56,265 nt of DNA from assembly GCF_028656935.1 (NCBI RefSeq), contig NZ_JAMDGZ010000063.1, positions 1 to 56,265 on the forward strand, written 5' to 3'. The position numbers were made by a program, and so were the translations under genes. The number at the start of each line of letters is the position of its first letter. The first letter of the stretch is position 1. Under the pieces are notes generated by a model. The model did no database searches. It saw only the letters and a list, made by a program, of their open reading frames with translations, and was not told the origin of the DNA. The DNA is from Pseudomonas rubra (lineage in GTDB: Bacteria > Pseudomonadota > Gammaproteobacteria > Pseudomonadales > Pseudomonadaceae). Below, one piece after another: positions 34,503 to 43,180 of this stretch.

Positions 34503-34790
34503 TCATACCCCCTCGACAATAATCACCTCGGCCCTCGCCACCCCCTGCCTGAATACACACGCCTGCTGATACGCATCCGACCGGTAGCACGCCAGCGCCT
34601 GTTCGTAAGATTCGAACTCGATCACCACACTGCGCTGGGGCGTCAGCCTGCCTTCCATGGCCTCGCTGCGCCCACCACGGGCCAGCAACTTGCCACCAAA
34701 GGCGGCAAATGCCGCCGGCGCCCGCTGGGTGTACTGTTGATACTGCTCCAGGTCGCTGACATCGACATGGGCAATCCAGTAAGCCTTCAT
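34503..34790 (-). CDS. DUF1330 family protein
   Basis: 95 residues, standard DUF1330 ferredoxin-like alpha/beta-barrel size. Typical segments are MKAYWIAHVDVSDLEQYQQY, KLLARGG and FESYEQALACYRSDAYQ. The family is often found beside degradation genes, but its function is not settled. ATG 34790 has GAGGGAGAG just upstream. The promoter region holds family A operator copy 2. The reductase gene follows on the same strand. Confidence 0.87.
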   Translation of the reverse strand: MKAYWIAHVDVSDLEQYQQYTQRAPAAFAAFGGKLLARGGRSEAMEGRLTPQRSVVIEFESYEQALACYRSDAYQQACVFRQGVARAEVIIVEGV

Positions 34791-34816
34791 TGCACACTCT
34801 CCCTCTGGATACTTCG

Positions 34817-34831
34817 TATTACGGTATACCA
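34817..34831. promoter_or_regulatory. GntR-type operator, family A copy 2
   Basis: TATTACGGTATACCA, 27 bp upstream of the DUF1330 start on the minus strand. It differs from copy 1 (14279) only at the C/T before GGTATACC. Confidence 0.6.
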
Positions 34832-34862
34832 ATAAGGAGCGTTCGGCATTGCCTTTTAGAAG

Positions 34863-35051
34863 CTATCCATCTGCCTCGGGAAAATTACGGCAACTCTTGC
34901 GCTCGGCCAGTTCCTTGTCACTCGGACGCTGGTCGACAAACACCGCATGGCCATCCTTGTAGATCTCCAGATAACCCCACTCCAGATCCTGTTCGTGCTG
35001 ACCCGGCTTGGGCGGATTACGCCACCAGGGCTCGCGACTGATCAATTCCAT
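34863..35051 (-). CDS. short hypothetical protein
   Basis: 62 residues (MELISREPWWRNPPKPGQHE then QDLEWGYLEIYKDGHAVFVD), polar and without a signal peptide or membrane segment. I do not recognise a family. GGGAG lies nine bases before ATG 35051. It sits between the DUF1330 gene and the divergent polyamine-type transporter. Its start is 130 bp from the family A operator copy 3, so both may be controlled by it. Confidence 0.6.
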   Translation of the reverse strand: MELISREPWWRNPPKPGQHEQDLEWGYLEIYKDGHAVFVDQRPSDKELAERKSCRNFPEADG

Positions 35052-35180
35052 GGCAATGGCTCCCGCGCAAAAACATGACTTCACTATAGACGGTCGACCG
35101 CGAAGGCTCTGCTGCAGGCATCCGCGCCCCGCCCCGGTGCCGGGTGATAGCCGGTAGCCTGCGGGCTCTTGTCAAAATCT

Positions 35181-35196
35181 TGGAATACCATAATAT
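35181..35196. promoter_or_regulatory. GntR-type operator, family A copy 3 (inverted)
   Basis: TGGAATACCATAATAT. Its reverse complement, ATATTATGGTATTCCA, matches copy 1 at 15 of 16 positions. It lies in the 238-bp divergent gap (35052-35289), 94 bp before the substrate-binding protein gene. Confidence 0.65.
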
Positions 35197-35289
35197 GATA
35201 TCCCGTAGACCTAGAAATCTGCTGATGCTCCCCACTACAAGGCGGGCAGTGCCAAGCCCGCTCAAAACACAAGAAACGAGGGCGTACCC

Positions 35290-36315
35290 ATGCTGTTTTC
35301 CAATCGCGCAAGCGCAGTGCTGGCTGCCAGCCTGCTGACATTGACCTGCCAGGCCGCCCTGGCCGCCGACAGCCTGAATTTCGTCAGTTGGGGCGGCACC
35401 ACCCAGGATGCGCAGAAGCAGGCCTGGGCCGAGCCGTTCAGCGCCAGCAGCAAGATCCGCGTGGTCCAGGACGGTCCTACCGACTATGGCAAGCTCAAGG
35501 CCATGGTCGAAAGCGGCAACGTGCAGTGGGATGTGGTCGATGTCGAAGCAGATTTCGCCCTGCGCGCAGCCAGCGAAGGCCTGCTTGAGCCACTGGACTT
35601 CAACAGCATCAAGCGTGATCGCCTCGACCCGCGATTCGTCTCCGATCACGGCGTCGGCTCGTTCTTCTTCTCCTTCGTCCTCGGCTACAACGAGGGCAAG
35701 CTCGGCGCCAACAAACCCCAGGACTGGAGCGCGCTGTTCGACACCAAGGCCTTCCCCGGCAAACGTGCCCTGTACAAATGGCCGAGCCCTGGCGTACTCG
35801 AACTGGCCCTGCTGGCCGATGGCGTCGCTGCCGACAAGCTCTACCCGCTGGACCTGGACCGCGCCTTCAAGAAACTCGACACCATCAAGCAAGACATCGT
35901 CTGGTGGGGCGGCGGTGCCCAGTCCCAGCAGTTGCTGGCCTCAGGCGAAGCAAGCCTGGGCCAGTTCTGGAACGGCCGGGTCTACGCCCTGCAGCAAGAT
36001 GGCGCGCCGGTCGGCGTGAGCTGGAAACAGAACCTGGTCATGGCCGACTTCCTGGTCATCCCAAAAGGCGCGAAAAACAAGGACGCGGCCATGAAGTTCC
36101 TGGCCAATGCCAGTGGCGCCCAGGGCCAGGCCGACTTTGCCAACCTCACCGCCTACGCGCCGGTCAACCTCGACAGCATCAGCCTGCTCAAGCCCGAGCT
36201 CGCGCCCAACCTGCCGACCGCCTACGCTCAGGATCAGGTGACCCTCGATTTCGCCTACTGGGCCAAGAACGGCCAGGCAATCGCGACCCGCTGGAATGAG
36301 TGGCTGGTCAAATGA
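35290..36315 (+). CDS. polyamine-type ABC transporter substrate-binding protein
   Basis: 341 residues with a signal peptide (MLFSNRASAVLAASLLTLTC then QAALA). SLNFVSWGGTTQDAQKQAWA and VQWDVVDVEADFALRAA are characteristic of PotD/PotF-like periplasmic proteins. Many members bind polyamines, but others bind opines or other amines, so the ligand is open. Next to two PotB/PotC-like permeases and a PotA-like ATPase. Probably regulated with the DUF1185 operon through the shared operator. Confidence 0.9.
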   Translation: MLFSNRASAVLAASLLTLTCQAALAADSLNFVSWGGTTQDAQKQAWAEPFSASSKIRVVQDGPTDYGKLKAMVESGNVQWDVVDVEADFALRAASEGLLEPLDFNSIKRDRLDPRFVSDHGVGSFFFSFVLGYNEGKLGANKPQDWSALFDTKAFPGKRALYKWPSPGVLELALLADGVAADKLYPLDLDRAFKKLDTIKQDIVWWGGGAQSQQLLASGEASLGQFWNGRVYALQQDGAPVGVSWKQNLVMADFLVIPKGAKNKDAAMKFLANASGAQGQADFANLTAYAPVNLDSISLLKPELAPNLPTAYAQDQVTLDFAYWAKNGQAIATRWNEWLVK

Positions 36316-36377
36316 AAGTCGCCATCAACGCCCTGCAAACCCCGTCCGGCGCCGCGGCCGGCACCAAGGGAGCTGCG

Positions 36378-37232
36378 ATGAAGCACTCGCCGCCACTGCG
36401 TGTACGCTGGCGCGGCAGCCGCAACCTGCTGCCGGCCCTGCTGTTCCTCGGCCTGTTCTTTTTTGCGCCACTGATCGGCCTGCTGCTGCGCGGCGTGCTC
36501 GAACCCGTTCCGGGCCTGGGCAACTATGAGCAACTGTTCGCCAACTCGGCCTACGCCCGGGTGCTGTTCAATACCTTTTCGGTGGCCGGCCTGGTCACCC
36601 TGATCAGCGTACTGCTGGGCTTTCCCCTGGCCTGGGCGATCACCCTGGTGCCACGTGGCTGGGGCCGCTGGCTGCTGAATATCGTGCTGCTGTCGATGTG
36701 GACCAGCCTGCTCGCCCGCACCTACTCCTGGCTGGTGCTGCTACAGGCTTCAGGGGTGATCAACAAGGCGTTGATGGCCATCGGCATCATCGATGCGCCG
36801 CTGGAGATGGTGCACAACCTCACCGGCGTGGTGATCGGCATGAGCTACATCATGATCCCGTTCATCGTCCTGCCCCTGCAGGCCACCATGCAGGCGATCG
36901 ATCCGATGGTGCTGCAGGCTGGCTCCATCTGCGGGGCCAGCCCCTGGAGCAACTTCTTCAAGGTGTTCCTGCCGCTGTGCCGGTCCGGGTTGTTTTCCGG
37001 GGCGCTGATGGTGTTCGTCATGTCCCTGGGGTACTACGTGACCCCGGCGCTGCTCGGTGGCGCACAGAATATGATGCTGCCCGAGTTCATCGTCCAGCAG
37101 GTGCAGTCGTTCCTCAACTGGGGCCTGGCCAGTGCCGCCGCCGCGTTGCTGATCGCCATCACCCTGGTGCTGTTCTACTTCTACCTGAAGCTGCAACCGG
37201 AATCCCCGGTCGGCAACAGTAACGCGAGGTAA
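36378..37232 (+). CDS. polyamine-type ABC transporter permease (PotB-like)
   Basis: About 284 residues from ATG 36378, which has AAGGGAG six bases upstream. ATG 36312 would overlap the previous stop and add 22 hydrophilic residues. Six hydrophobic helices, starting LLPALLFLGLFFFAPLIGLL, and the EAA loop (AGSICGASPWSNFFKVFLPL) are present. It forms the inner-membrane channel with the next permease. Confidence 0.88.
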   Translation: MKHSPPLRVRWRGSRNLLPALLFLGLFFFAPLIGLLLRGVLEPVPGLGNYEQLFANSAYARVLFNTFSVAGLVTLISVLLGFPLAWAITLVPRGWGRWLLNIVLLSMWTSLLARTYSWLVLLQASGVINKALMAIGIIDAPLEMVHNLTGVVIGMSYIMIPFIVLPLQATMQAIDPMVLQAGSICGASPWSNFFKVFLPLCRSGLFSGALMVFVMSLGYYVTPALLGGAQNMMLPEFIVQQVQSFLNWGLASAAAALLIAITLVLFYFYLKLQPESPVGNSNAR

Positions 37233-37238
37233 GCCAAG

Positions 37239-38048
37239 ATGCTCCTGACACCCAATGCCATGAGTCGGCGCCTGCGCCTGGGCCTGTACACCACCACCGG
37301 GGTGATCGCACTGTTCTTGCTGCTGCCGATCGTGTTTATCGTCCTGCTGTCGTTCGGCTCATCGCAGTGGCTGGTGTTCCCGCCGCCGGGCTGGACACTG
37401 AAGTGGTACGGCCAGTTCTTCTCCAACGCCGAGTGGATGGAGGCGGCCCTGGCCAGCCTGAAGGTCGCGCTGCTGACCACGGTGTTTGCCGTGGCCCTGG
37501 GCCTGCCCATCGCTTTTGCCCTGGTGCGCGGGCGCTTCCCTGGGCGGGAGATGCTCTATGGCCTGTTCACCCTGCCGATGATCGTGCCGCTGGTGATCAT
37601 CGCCGTGGCGGTGTATGCGTTGTTCCTCAAGCTCGGCTACACCGGCACGCTGTTTTCTTTCGTGGTCAGCCACGTAATCGTCGCCCTGCCCTTTACCATC
37701 ATCTCGATCATCAACTCGCTGAAACTGTTCGATCAGTCGATCGAAGACGCCGCGGTGATCTGCGGCGCTTCAAGGTTGCAGGCGATCGTCAAGGTGACCT
37801 TCCCGGCGATTCGCCCGGGGATGATCGCCGGTGCCCTGTTCGCCTTCTTGGTGTCGTGGGACGAGGTGGTGCTCAGCGTGATGATGGCCAGCCCCAACCT
37901 GCAGACCCTGCCGGTAAAAATGTGGACCACCCTGCGCCAGGACCTGACCCCGGTGATCGCCGTCGCTTCGACGCTGCTGATCGGCCTGTCGGTGCTGGTG
38001 ATGATGATTGCCGCCGCTCTGCGCCGGCGCAACCCGGTCAGCGCCTGA
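37239..38048 (+). CDS. polyamine-type ABC transporter permease (PotC-like)
   Basis: 269 residues. The membrane helices start with GVIALFLLLPIVFIVLLSFG, and the PotC-type EAA loop is AAVICGASRLQAIVKVTFPA. AGGTAAGCC precedes the ATG. It begins 6 bp after the PotB-like gene stop and ends 19 bp before the ATPase gene, a typical transporter operon layout. Confidence 0.9.
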   Translation: MLLTPNAMSRRLRLGLYTTTGVIALFLLLPIVFIVLLSFGSSQWLVFPPPGWTLKWYGQFFSNAEWMEAALASLKVALLTTVFAVALGLPIAFALVRGRFPGREMLYGLFTLPMIVPLVIIAVAVYALFLKLGYTGTLFSFVVSHVIVALPFTIISIINSLKLFDQSIEDAAVICGASRLQAIVKVTFPAIRPGMIAGALFAFLVSWDEVVLSVMMASPNLQTLPVKMWTTLRQDLTPVIAVASTLLIGLSVLVMMIAAALRRRNPVSA

Positions 38049-38067
38049 GCGCCTGGAGAACAACAAG

Positions 38068-39213
38068 ATGAGTGCAGTCCTCTGTGAACAACAGGCCAAA
38101 CCCCTGGTCAGCCTGCGCAACCTGAACAAGCATTACGGCGACTTTGCCGCCGTCGACGACATCAGCCTGGACATCCAGGACGGCGAGTTCCTCACCTTCC
38201 TCGGCTCCAGCGGCTCGGGCAAGAGCACCACGCTGTCGATGCTCGCAGGCTTCGAGACACCTAGCAGCGGCGAGATTCTGGTCAACGGCGCCTCCCTGGT
38301 CAACGTGCCGCCGCACAAGCGCGACATCGGCATGGTGTTCCAGCGCTACTCGCTGTTCCCGCACTTGTCGGTGCGCGACAACATCGCCTTCCCCCTGGCC
38401 ATCCGCAAGCGCAGCGCCGCCGAGCGCGACCGGCAAGTGGACGCCATGCTCAAGCTGGTGCAACTGGACAGCTTTGCCCAGCGCCGGCCGGCGCAACTCT
38501 CTGGTGGCCAGCAACAACGGGTGGCCATTGCCCGGGCACTGGTCTACGAGCCACGCATCCTGCTGATGGACGAACCGCTGGGGGCGCTGGATAAAAAGCT
38601 GCGCGAAGACCTGCAGGACGAATTGCGGCAGTTGCACCGGCGCCTGGGCATCACCATCGTCTATGTCACTCACGATCAGGAAGAAGCCATGCGCCTGTCC
38701 CAGCGCATCGCCATCTTCAGCCACGGCAAGATCGTCGGCCTGGGCACGGGCTATGACCTTTACCAGAACCCGCCGAATGCCTTTGTCGCCTCGTTCCTGG
38801 GCAACTCCAACTTCCTGCGGGTCAAGGCCCATGGCAATGGCGCGGCCAGTTTCGAGGGGCAGCCGCTGGCGATGCGGTTGACGCCGGGGCTGGCTGAAGG
38901 TCAGGAAGTGCTGCTGATGGTGCGCCCGGAAAAGGCCCTGGCCCTGAGTGCTGAACAAGCGGCGCGCGAGGCCTTGCCAGCGGGCTGGAACGAGGTAACG
39001 GCGAGGGTCGGGGAAGTGCTGTTCCTGGGCGAGAGCCAGACCTGCAGCGTGGTAACCCACGGCGGCACGGCAATGACCGTCAAAGCGCTGTCAGCGGCGG
39101 GAATGCCGATGCAGCCGGGCGATAGCGTCAAGGTGCGTTGGGCAGTGGCGGATGCCTGTGTGTACAGCCAATGGGCCCCAAGTGATTTGAACAAGGCTGC
39201 TGGGGCGCACTGA
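38068..39213 (+). CDS. polyamine-type ABC transporter ATP-binding protein (PotA-like)
   Basis: 381 residues. Walker A GSSGSGKST, signature LSGGQQQRVAIARALV, Walker B ILLMDEPLGALD and H-loop VYVTHDQEE are intact. Residues 280-375 form the C-terminal TOBE-type regulatory domain. GGAG lies upstream of ATG 38068. It ends the operon; a REP element follows 4 bp after the stop. Confidence 0.93.
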   Translation: MSAVLCEQQAKPLVSLRNLNKHYGDFAAVDDISLDIQDGEFLTFLGSSGSGKSTTLSMLAGFETPSSGEILVNGASLVNVPPHKRDIGMVFQRYSLFPHLSVRDNIAFPLAIRKRSAAERDRQVDAMLKLVQLDSFAQRRPAQLSGGQQQRVAIARALVYEPRILLMDEPLGALDKKLREDLQDELRQLHRRLGITIVYVTHDQEEAMRLSQRIAIFSHGKIVGLGTGYDLYQNPPNAFVASFLGNSNFLRVKAHGNGAASFEGQPLAMRLTPGLAEGQEVLLMVRPEKALALSAEQAAREALPAGWNEVTARVGEVLFLGESQTCSVVTHGGTAMTVKALSAAGMPMQPGDSVKVRWAVADACVYSQWAPSDLNKAAGAH

Positions 39214-39217
39214 AGCA

Positions 39218-39272
39218 ATCGCGGGGCAAGCCCGCTCCTACATAGTCTGTAGGAGCGGGCTTGCCCCGCGAT
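39218..39272. repeat. REP-type inverted repeat
   Basis: 25-bp perfect arms of the ATCGCGGGGCAAGCCCGCTC class with a 5-bp loop. It lies in the 67-bp gap between the convergent transporter ATPase and ahpF genes and may serve as a two-way stop for transcripts. Confidence 0.9.
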
Positions 39273-39280
39273 AAGGCCCG

Positions 39281-40843
39281 TCAGGCCGGCGCCGAAGTGC
39301 GGATCAGGTGGTCAAAGGCCGCCAACGAAGCCTTGGCCCCCTCACCCAGCGCAATCACGATCTGCTTGTACGGCACTGTGGTCACGTCACCGGCAGCGAA
39401 CACCCCCGGCAGGTTGGTCTGGCCGCGGGCATCGACGATGATCTCGCCACGCGGGGTCAGCTCGAGCGTGCCTTTGAGCCAGTCGGTATTGGGCAGCAAG
39501 CCGATCTGCACGAAGATCCCTTCCAGCGCGAGGTCATGCACCTCATCGCTGTTGCGGTCTTTGTAGCGCAGGCCGTTGACCTTCTCGCCATCACCGAGCA
39601 CTTCGGTGGTCAGCGCACTGGTGATCACCTTCACGTTCGGCAAGCTGTGCAGCTTGCGTTGCAGCACCGCGTCGGCACGCAATTGGCTGTCGAATTCGAT
39701 CAGGGTCACTTGGGCGACGATACCGGCCAGGTCGATGGCAGCTTCTACACCCGAGTTACCGCCACCAATCACCGCCACGCGCTTGCCCTTGAACAGCGGG
39801 CCATCACAGTGCGGGCAATAGGCAACGCCACGGCTGCGGTACTGCTGCTCGCCCGGCACGTTCATTTCGCGCCAGCGTGCGCCGGTCGCCAGAATCACCG
39901 TCTTGGCCTTGAGCGAGGCGCCGCTGGCCAGGCGCACTTCGTGCAGGCCGCCGTCAGTTGCCGGGATCAAGGCTTCACCGCGCTGCAGGTTCATGATGTC
40001 GACGTCGTACTGCTTGACGTGTTCCTCAAGGGCCATGGCCAGTTTCGGCCCTTCGGTTTCCTGCACCGAGATGAAGTTCTCGATGGCCATGGTGTCGAGC
40101 ACCTGGCCACCGAAACGCTCGGCAGCAACGCCGGTGCGGATGCCTTTACGGGCGGCATAGATCGCCGCTGCAGCGCCGGCCGGGCCACCACCGACCACCA
40201 GCACGTCGAAGGCCTCTTTGGCGTTGATCTTCTCGGCCTGGCGCTCGCCGGCGCTGCTGTCGAGCTTGGCGAGGATCTCTTCCAGGCCCATGCGACCCTG
40301 GCCGAACACTTCGCCGTTGAGGTAGACGCTGGGCACAGCCATGACCTTGCGGGTCTCGACTTCGGCCTGGAACAGCGCACCGTCGATGGCGACGTGGCGA
40401 ATATTGGGGTTGAGCACCGCCATCAGGTTCAGCGCCTGGACTACGTCCGGGCAGTTCTGGCACGACAGCGAGAAGTAGGTTTCGAAATTGAACTCACCCT
40501 TGAGCGCGCTGATCTGCTCGATCACTTCCACGCTGGCCTTGGACGGGTGTCCGCCGACCTGTAGCAGGGCGAGCACCAGCGAGGTGAATTCGTGGCCCAT
40601 GGGGATGCCGGCAAAGCGCAAGCTAATGCCCGCACCCGGGCGATTGAGCGAGAACGACGGGCGACGGGCGTCGCTGCCATCTTCACGCAGGGTAATCAGG
40701 TTCGACAGGCCGGCGACTTCCACCAGCAGGTCGCGCAATTCGCGGGATTTCGCGCCGTCATCGAGGGAAGCAACGATCTCGATCGGCTGAGTGACCCGCT
40801 CCAGGTAGGCTTTCAACTGAGTTTTAAGCGTGGCGTCCAACAT
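39281..40843 (-). CDS. ahpF: alkyl hydroperoxide reductase subunit F
   Basis: 520 residues, full length. The N-terminal two-fold thioredoxin domain has a redox CxxC at C128/C131 (SCQNCPD). The C-terminal thioredoxin-reductase-like flavoprotein has FAD site VLVVGGGPAGAAAAIYAA, CxxC in YCPHCDGP and NAD(P)H site VAVIGGGNSGVEAA. It reduces AhpC with NAD(P)H. ATG 40843 follows AAGGAAT; the frame to 40879 is an upstream extension. It lies downstream of ahpC on the same strand with a hairpin between them. Confidence 0.95.
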   Translation of the reverse strand: MLDATLKTQLKAYLERVTQPIEIVASLDDGAKSRELRDLLVEVAGLSNLITLREDGSDARRPSFSLNRPGAGISLRFAGIPMGHEFTSLVLALLQVGGHPSKASVEVIEQISALKGEFNFETYFSLSCQNCPDVVQALNLMAVLNPNIRHVAIDGALFQAEVETRKVMAVPSVYLNGEVFGQGRMGLEEILAKLDSSAGERQAEKINAKEAFDVLVVGGGPAGAAAAIYAARKGIRTGVAAERFGGQVLDTMAIENFISVQETEGPKLAMALEEHVKQYDVDIMNLQRGEALIPATDGGLHEVRLASGASLKAKTVILATGARWREMNVPGEQQYRSRGVAYCPHCDGPLFKGKRVAVIGGGNSGVEAAIDLAGIVAQVTLIEFDSQLRADAVLQRKLHSLPNVKVITSALTTEVLGDGEKVNGLRYKDRNSDEVHDLALEGIFVQIGLLPNTDWLKGTLELTPRGEIIVDARGQTNLPGVFAAGDVTTVPYKQIVIALGEGAKASLAAFDHLIRTSAPA

Positions 40844-40879
40844 ACGGGCGATTCCTTTTTCAAACGGTAGAAATAACAA

Positions 40880-40907
40880 CGCCCGGGCGAAAGCGCCCGG
40901 GCGTTTT
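40880..40907 (-). terminator. strong hairpin between ahpC and ahpF
   Basis: Perfect 10-bp arms CGCCCGGGCG (40880-40889 and 40894-40903) with an AAAG loop. A T4 tract follows on the + strand and a broken T-rich stretch (TTGTTATTT) on the minus strand. In the ahpC-to-ahpF direction it should act as a partial terminator or a stabilising stem. Confidence 0.7.
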
Positions 40908-40964
40908 GCGGGGCGGTGACAACGTCAGGTGCGGTAGACCACCGCCCTCGGCTGGCTCACGGTC

Positions 40965-41528
40965 TTAGATCTTGCCGACCAGGTCCAACGATGGCGCCAG
41001 GGTCGCTTCGCCTTCTTTCCACTTGGCCGGGCAGACTTCGCCTGGGTGAGCGGCAACGTACTGGGCAGCCTTGACCTTGCGCAGCAGCTCGCTGGCGTCA
41101 CGGCCTACGCCACCGTCGTTGAGTTCGACGATCTTGATCTGGCCTTGTGGGTTGATCACGAAGGTGCCACGGTCAGCGATACCGGCTTCTTCGATCAGCA
41201 CGTCGAAGTTGCGCGAGATGACGTGGGTCGGGTCACCGATCAGCGGGTACTGGATCTTGCCGATGGTGTCCGAGGTGTCGTGCCAGGCTTTGTGGGTGAA
41301 GTGGGTGTCGGTGGACACGCCGTAGATTTCCACGCCCAGGTCTTTGAACTGCGCGTAGTTGTCAGCCAGGTCGCCCAGCTCGGTCGGGCAGACGAAGGTG
41401 AAGTCGGCCGGGTAGAAGAACACCACGGACCATTTGCCTTTGAGATCGGCATCCGAGACTTCGACGAACTTGCCCTGGTGGTAAGCGGTAGCTTTGAACG
41501 GTTTGACCTGGCTGTTGATGATAGGCAT
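40965..41528 (-). CDS. ahpC: alkyl hydroperoxide reductase C (2-Cys peroxiredoxin)
   Basis: 187 residues. The peroxidatic Cys is C47 in FTFVCPTELGD, and the resolving Cys is C166 in GEVCPAKW. This is the E. coli-type AhpC, working with AhpF to reduce hydrogen peroxide and organic peroxides in the cytosol. ATG 41528 (MPIINSQVKPFKA) has GAAGGAGCG upstream. The frame to 41579 is an artefact of the leader. An OxyR site may lie in 41580-41660, but I cannot define one. Confidence 0.96.
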   Translation of the reverse strand: MPIINSQVKPFKATAYHQGKFVEVSDADLKGKWSVVFFYPADFTFVCPTELGDLADNYAQFKDLGVEIYGVSTDTHFTHKAWHDTSDTIGKIQYPLIGDPTHVISRNFDVLIEEAGIADRGTFVINPQGQIKIVELNDGGVGRDASELLRKVKAAQYVAAHPGEVCPAKWKEGEATLAPSLDLVGKI

Positions 41529-41666
41529 GAGTGACGCTCCTTCAGGGGTTGAAAAAACTGATGGGAGAATCGTAGCCAATGGATTGGATTAATGCTCATT
41601 GGCAAAGCTCATGTTGTTGATTGGTTTTGGCTATAAGGCAGGATTATTAATAGAAGGTTTGAAGCT

Positions 41667-41721
41667 ATCGCGGGGCAAACCCGCTCCTATACACACTGTA
41701 GGAGCGGGCTTGCCCCGCGAT
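41667..41721. repeat. REP-type inverted repeat
   Basis: Same class as those at 14163 and 39218, with one base changed in the left arm (CAAACCCG for CAAGCCCG). It follows the gor stop codon by 10 bp on the minus strand. Confidence 0.88.
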
Positions 41722-41731
41722 TAGGCGCGGC

Positions 41732-43087
41732 TTAACGCGAAGGCGTACGCAGGGTAACGAATTCTTCCGCCGCCGTAGGATGCACGCCAATGGTCTCGTC
41801 GAACTGCTGCTTGGTCGCCCCGGCCTTGAGAGCGATGCCCAGGCCCTGGATGATCTCGCCGGCGTCGGGGCCGACCATGTGGCAACCCAGTACGCGGTCG
41901 GTGTCGGCATCGACCACCAGCTTCATCAGGGTCTTTTCCTGCACCTGGGTCAGGGTCAGTTTCATCGGCCGGAAACGGCTTTCGAAGATCTGCACCTTGT
42001 AGCCCTGCTCTAGCGCCTGCTCTTCGCTCAGGCCGACGGTACCAATCGGTGGCTGGCTGAACACCGCAGTTGGAATATTCTGGTAATCCACCGGGCGATA
42101 CTGCTCAGGCTTGAACAGACGCCGGGCTACAGCCATGCCTTCGGCCAGGGCTACCGGGGTCAGTTGCACGCGGCCGATCACATCGCCAATGGCCAGGATC
42201 GACGGCGCGGTGGTCTGGTACAGGTCATCGACGCGGATGAAACCACGCGGGTCGAGCTCGACACCAGTGTTTTCCAGGCCCAGGTTATCGAGCATCGGCC
42301 GCCGGCCGGTGGCATAGAACACGCAGTCGGCCACCAGTTCGCGACCATCCTTGAGGGTGGCCTTGAGGCTGCCGTCGTCCTGGCGCTCGATAAGCTGGAT
42401 ATCGCTGTTGAACTGCAGGTCCATGCCGCGTTTTTCCAGCTCCTCCTTGAGGTGCGCACGCACGCTGCCGTCGAAACCGCGCAGGAACAGGTCGCCGCGG
42501 TACAGCAGCGAGGTGCTGGCGCCCAGGCCCTGGAAGATCCCGGCAAACTCCACGGCGATGTAGCCACCGCCGACCACCAACACGCGCTTGGGCAGGTCCT
42601 TGAGATAGAACGCCTCGTTGGAGCTGATTGCCAGTTCCTTGCCCGGAATGTCCGGGATCTGCGGCCAGCCGCCAGTGGCAATCAGGATGTGCTCGGCGCT
42701 GTAGCGCTGGCCATCGACTTCCACCTCATGGGCACCGGTCAGCTTGGCGTGGCCTTCAAGCAGGGTCACCCCGCTGTTGACCAGCAGGTTGCGGTAGATA
42801 CCGTTGAGCCGCTCGATTTCGCGGTTCTTGTTGACGATCAACTGGCCCCAGTCGAACTGGGCATCTTCCAGCGACCAGCCAAAGCCTGCTGCCTGCTCGA
42901 AGTCGTCGGCAAAGTGCGCGCCATAGACCAGCAGTTTTTTCGGCACGCAGCCGACGTTGACACAGGTGCCACCCAGGTAGCGGCTTTCGGCTACCGCCAC
43001 TTTTGCACCAAAGCCTGCGGCAAAGCGCGCAGCGCGCACACCACCAGACCCGGCACCAATCACGAACAGATCAAAATCGTAGGCCAT
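41732..43087 (-). CDS. gor: glutathione-disulfide reductase
   Basis: 451 residues. FAD site VIGAGSGGVRAARFAA, redox-active C42/C47 in GGTCVNVGCVPKKLL, NADPH site VLVVGGGYIAVEFAGIFQ and the C-terminal HPTAAEEFVTL with the catalytic His-Glu pair. Reduces glutathione disulfide with NADPH in the cytosol. It is followed upstream by galU on the same strand, separated by a clear terminator, so it is a separate unit. Confidence 0.95.
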   Translation of the reverse strand: MAYDFDLFVIGAGSGGVRAARFAAGFGAKVAVAESRYLGGTCVNVGCVPKKLLVYGAHFADDFEQAAGFGWSLEDAQFDWGQLIVNKNREIERLNGIYRNLLVNSGVTLLEGHAKLTGAHEVEVDGQRYSAEHILIATGGWPQIPDIPGKELAISSNEAFYLKDLPKRVLVVGGGYIAVEFAGIFQGLGASTSLLYRGDLFLRGFDGSVRAHLKEELEKRGMDLQFNSDIQLIERQDDGSLKATLKDGRELVADCVFYATGRRPMLDNLGLENTGVELDPRGFIRVDDLYQTTAPSILAIGDVIGRVQLTPVALAEGMAVARRLFKPEQYRPVDYQNIPTAVFSQPPIGTVGLSEEQALEQGYKVQIFESRFRPMKLTLTQVQEKTLMKLVVDADTDRVLGCHMVGPDAGEIIQGLGIALKAGATKQQFDETIGVHPTAAEEFVTLRTPSR

Positions 43088-43137
43088 TTCAGTCTCCTTG
43101 CCAGGCCGTCAGCATACCCCGACTCACGCGCCGGGAA

Positions 43138-43164
43138 CAAAAAAGCCACCCGAAGGTGGCTTTC
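43138..43164 (-). terminator. intrinsic terminator of galU
   Basis: Minus-strand stem GAAAGCCACC / GGTGGCTTT with a TTCG loop followed by six T. It starts 17 bp after the galU stop. Confidence 0.85.
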
Positions 43165-43180
43165 TCAGACAACCAACGAC

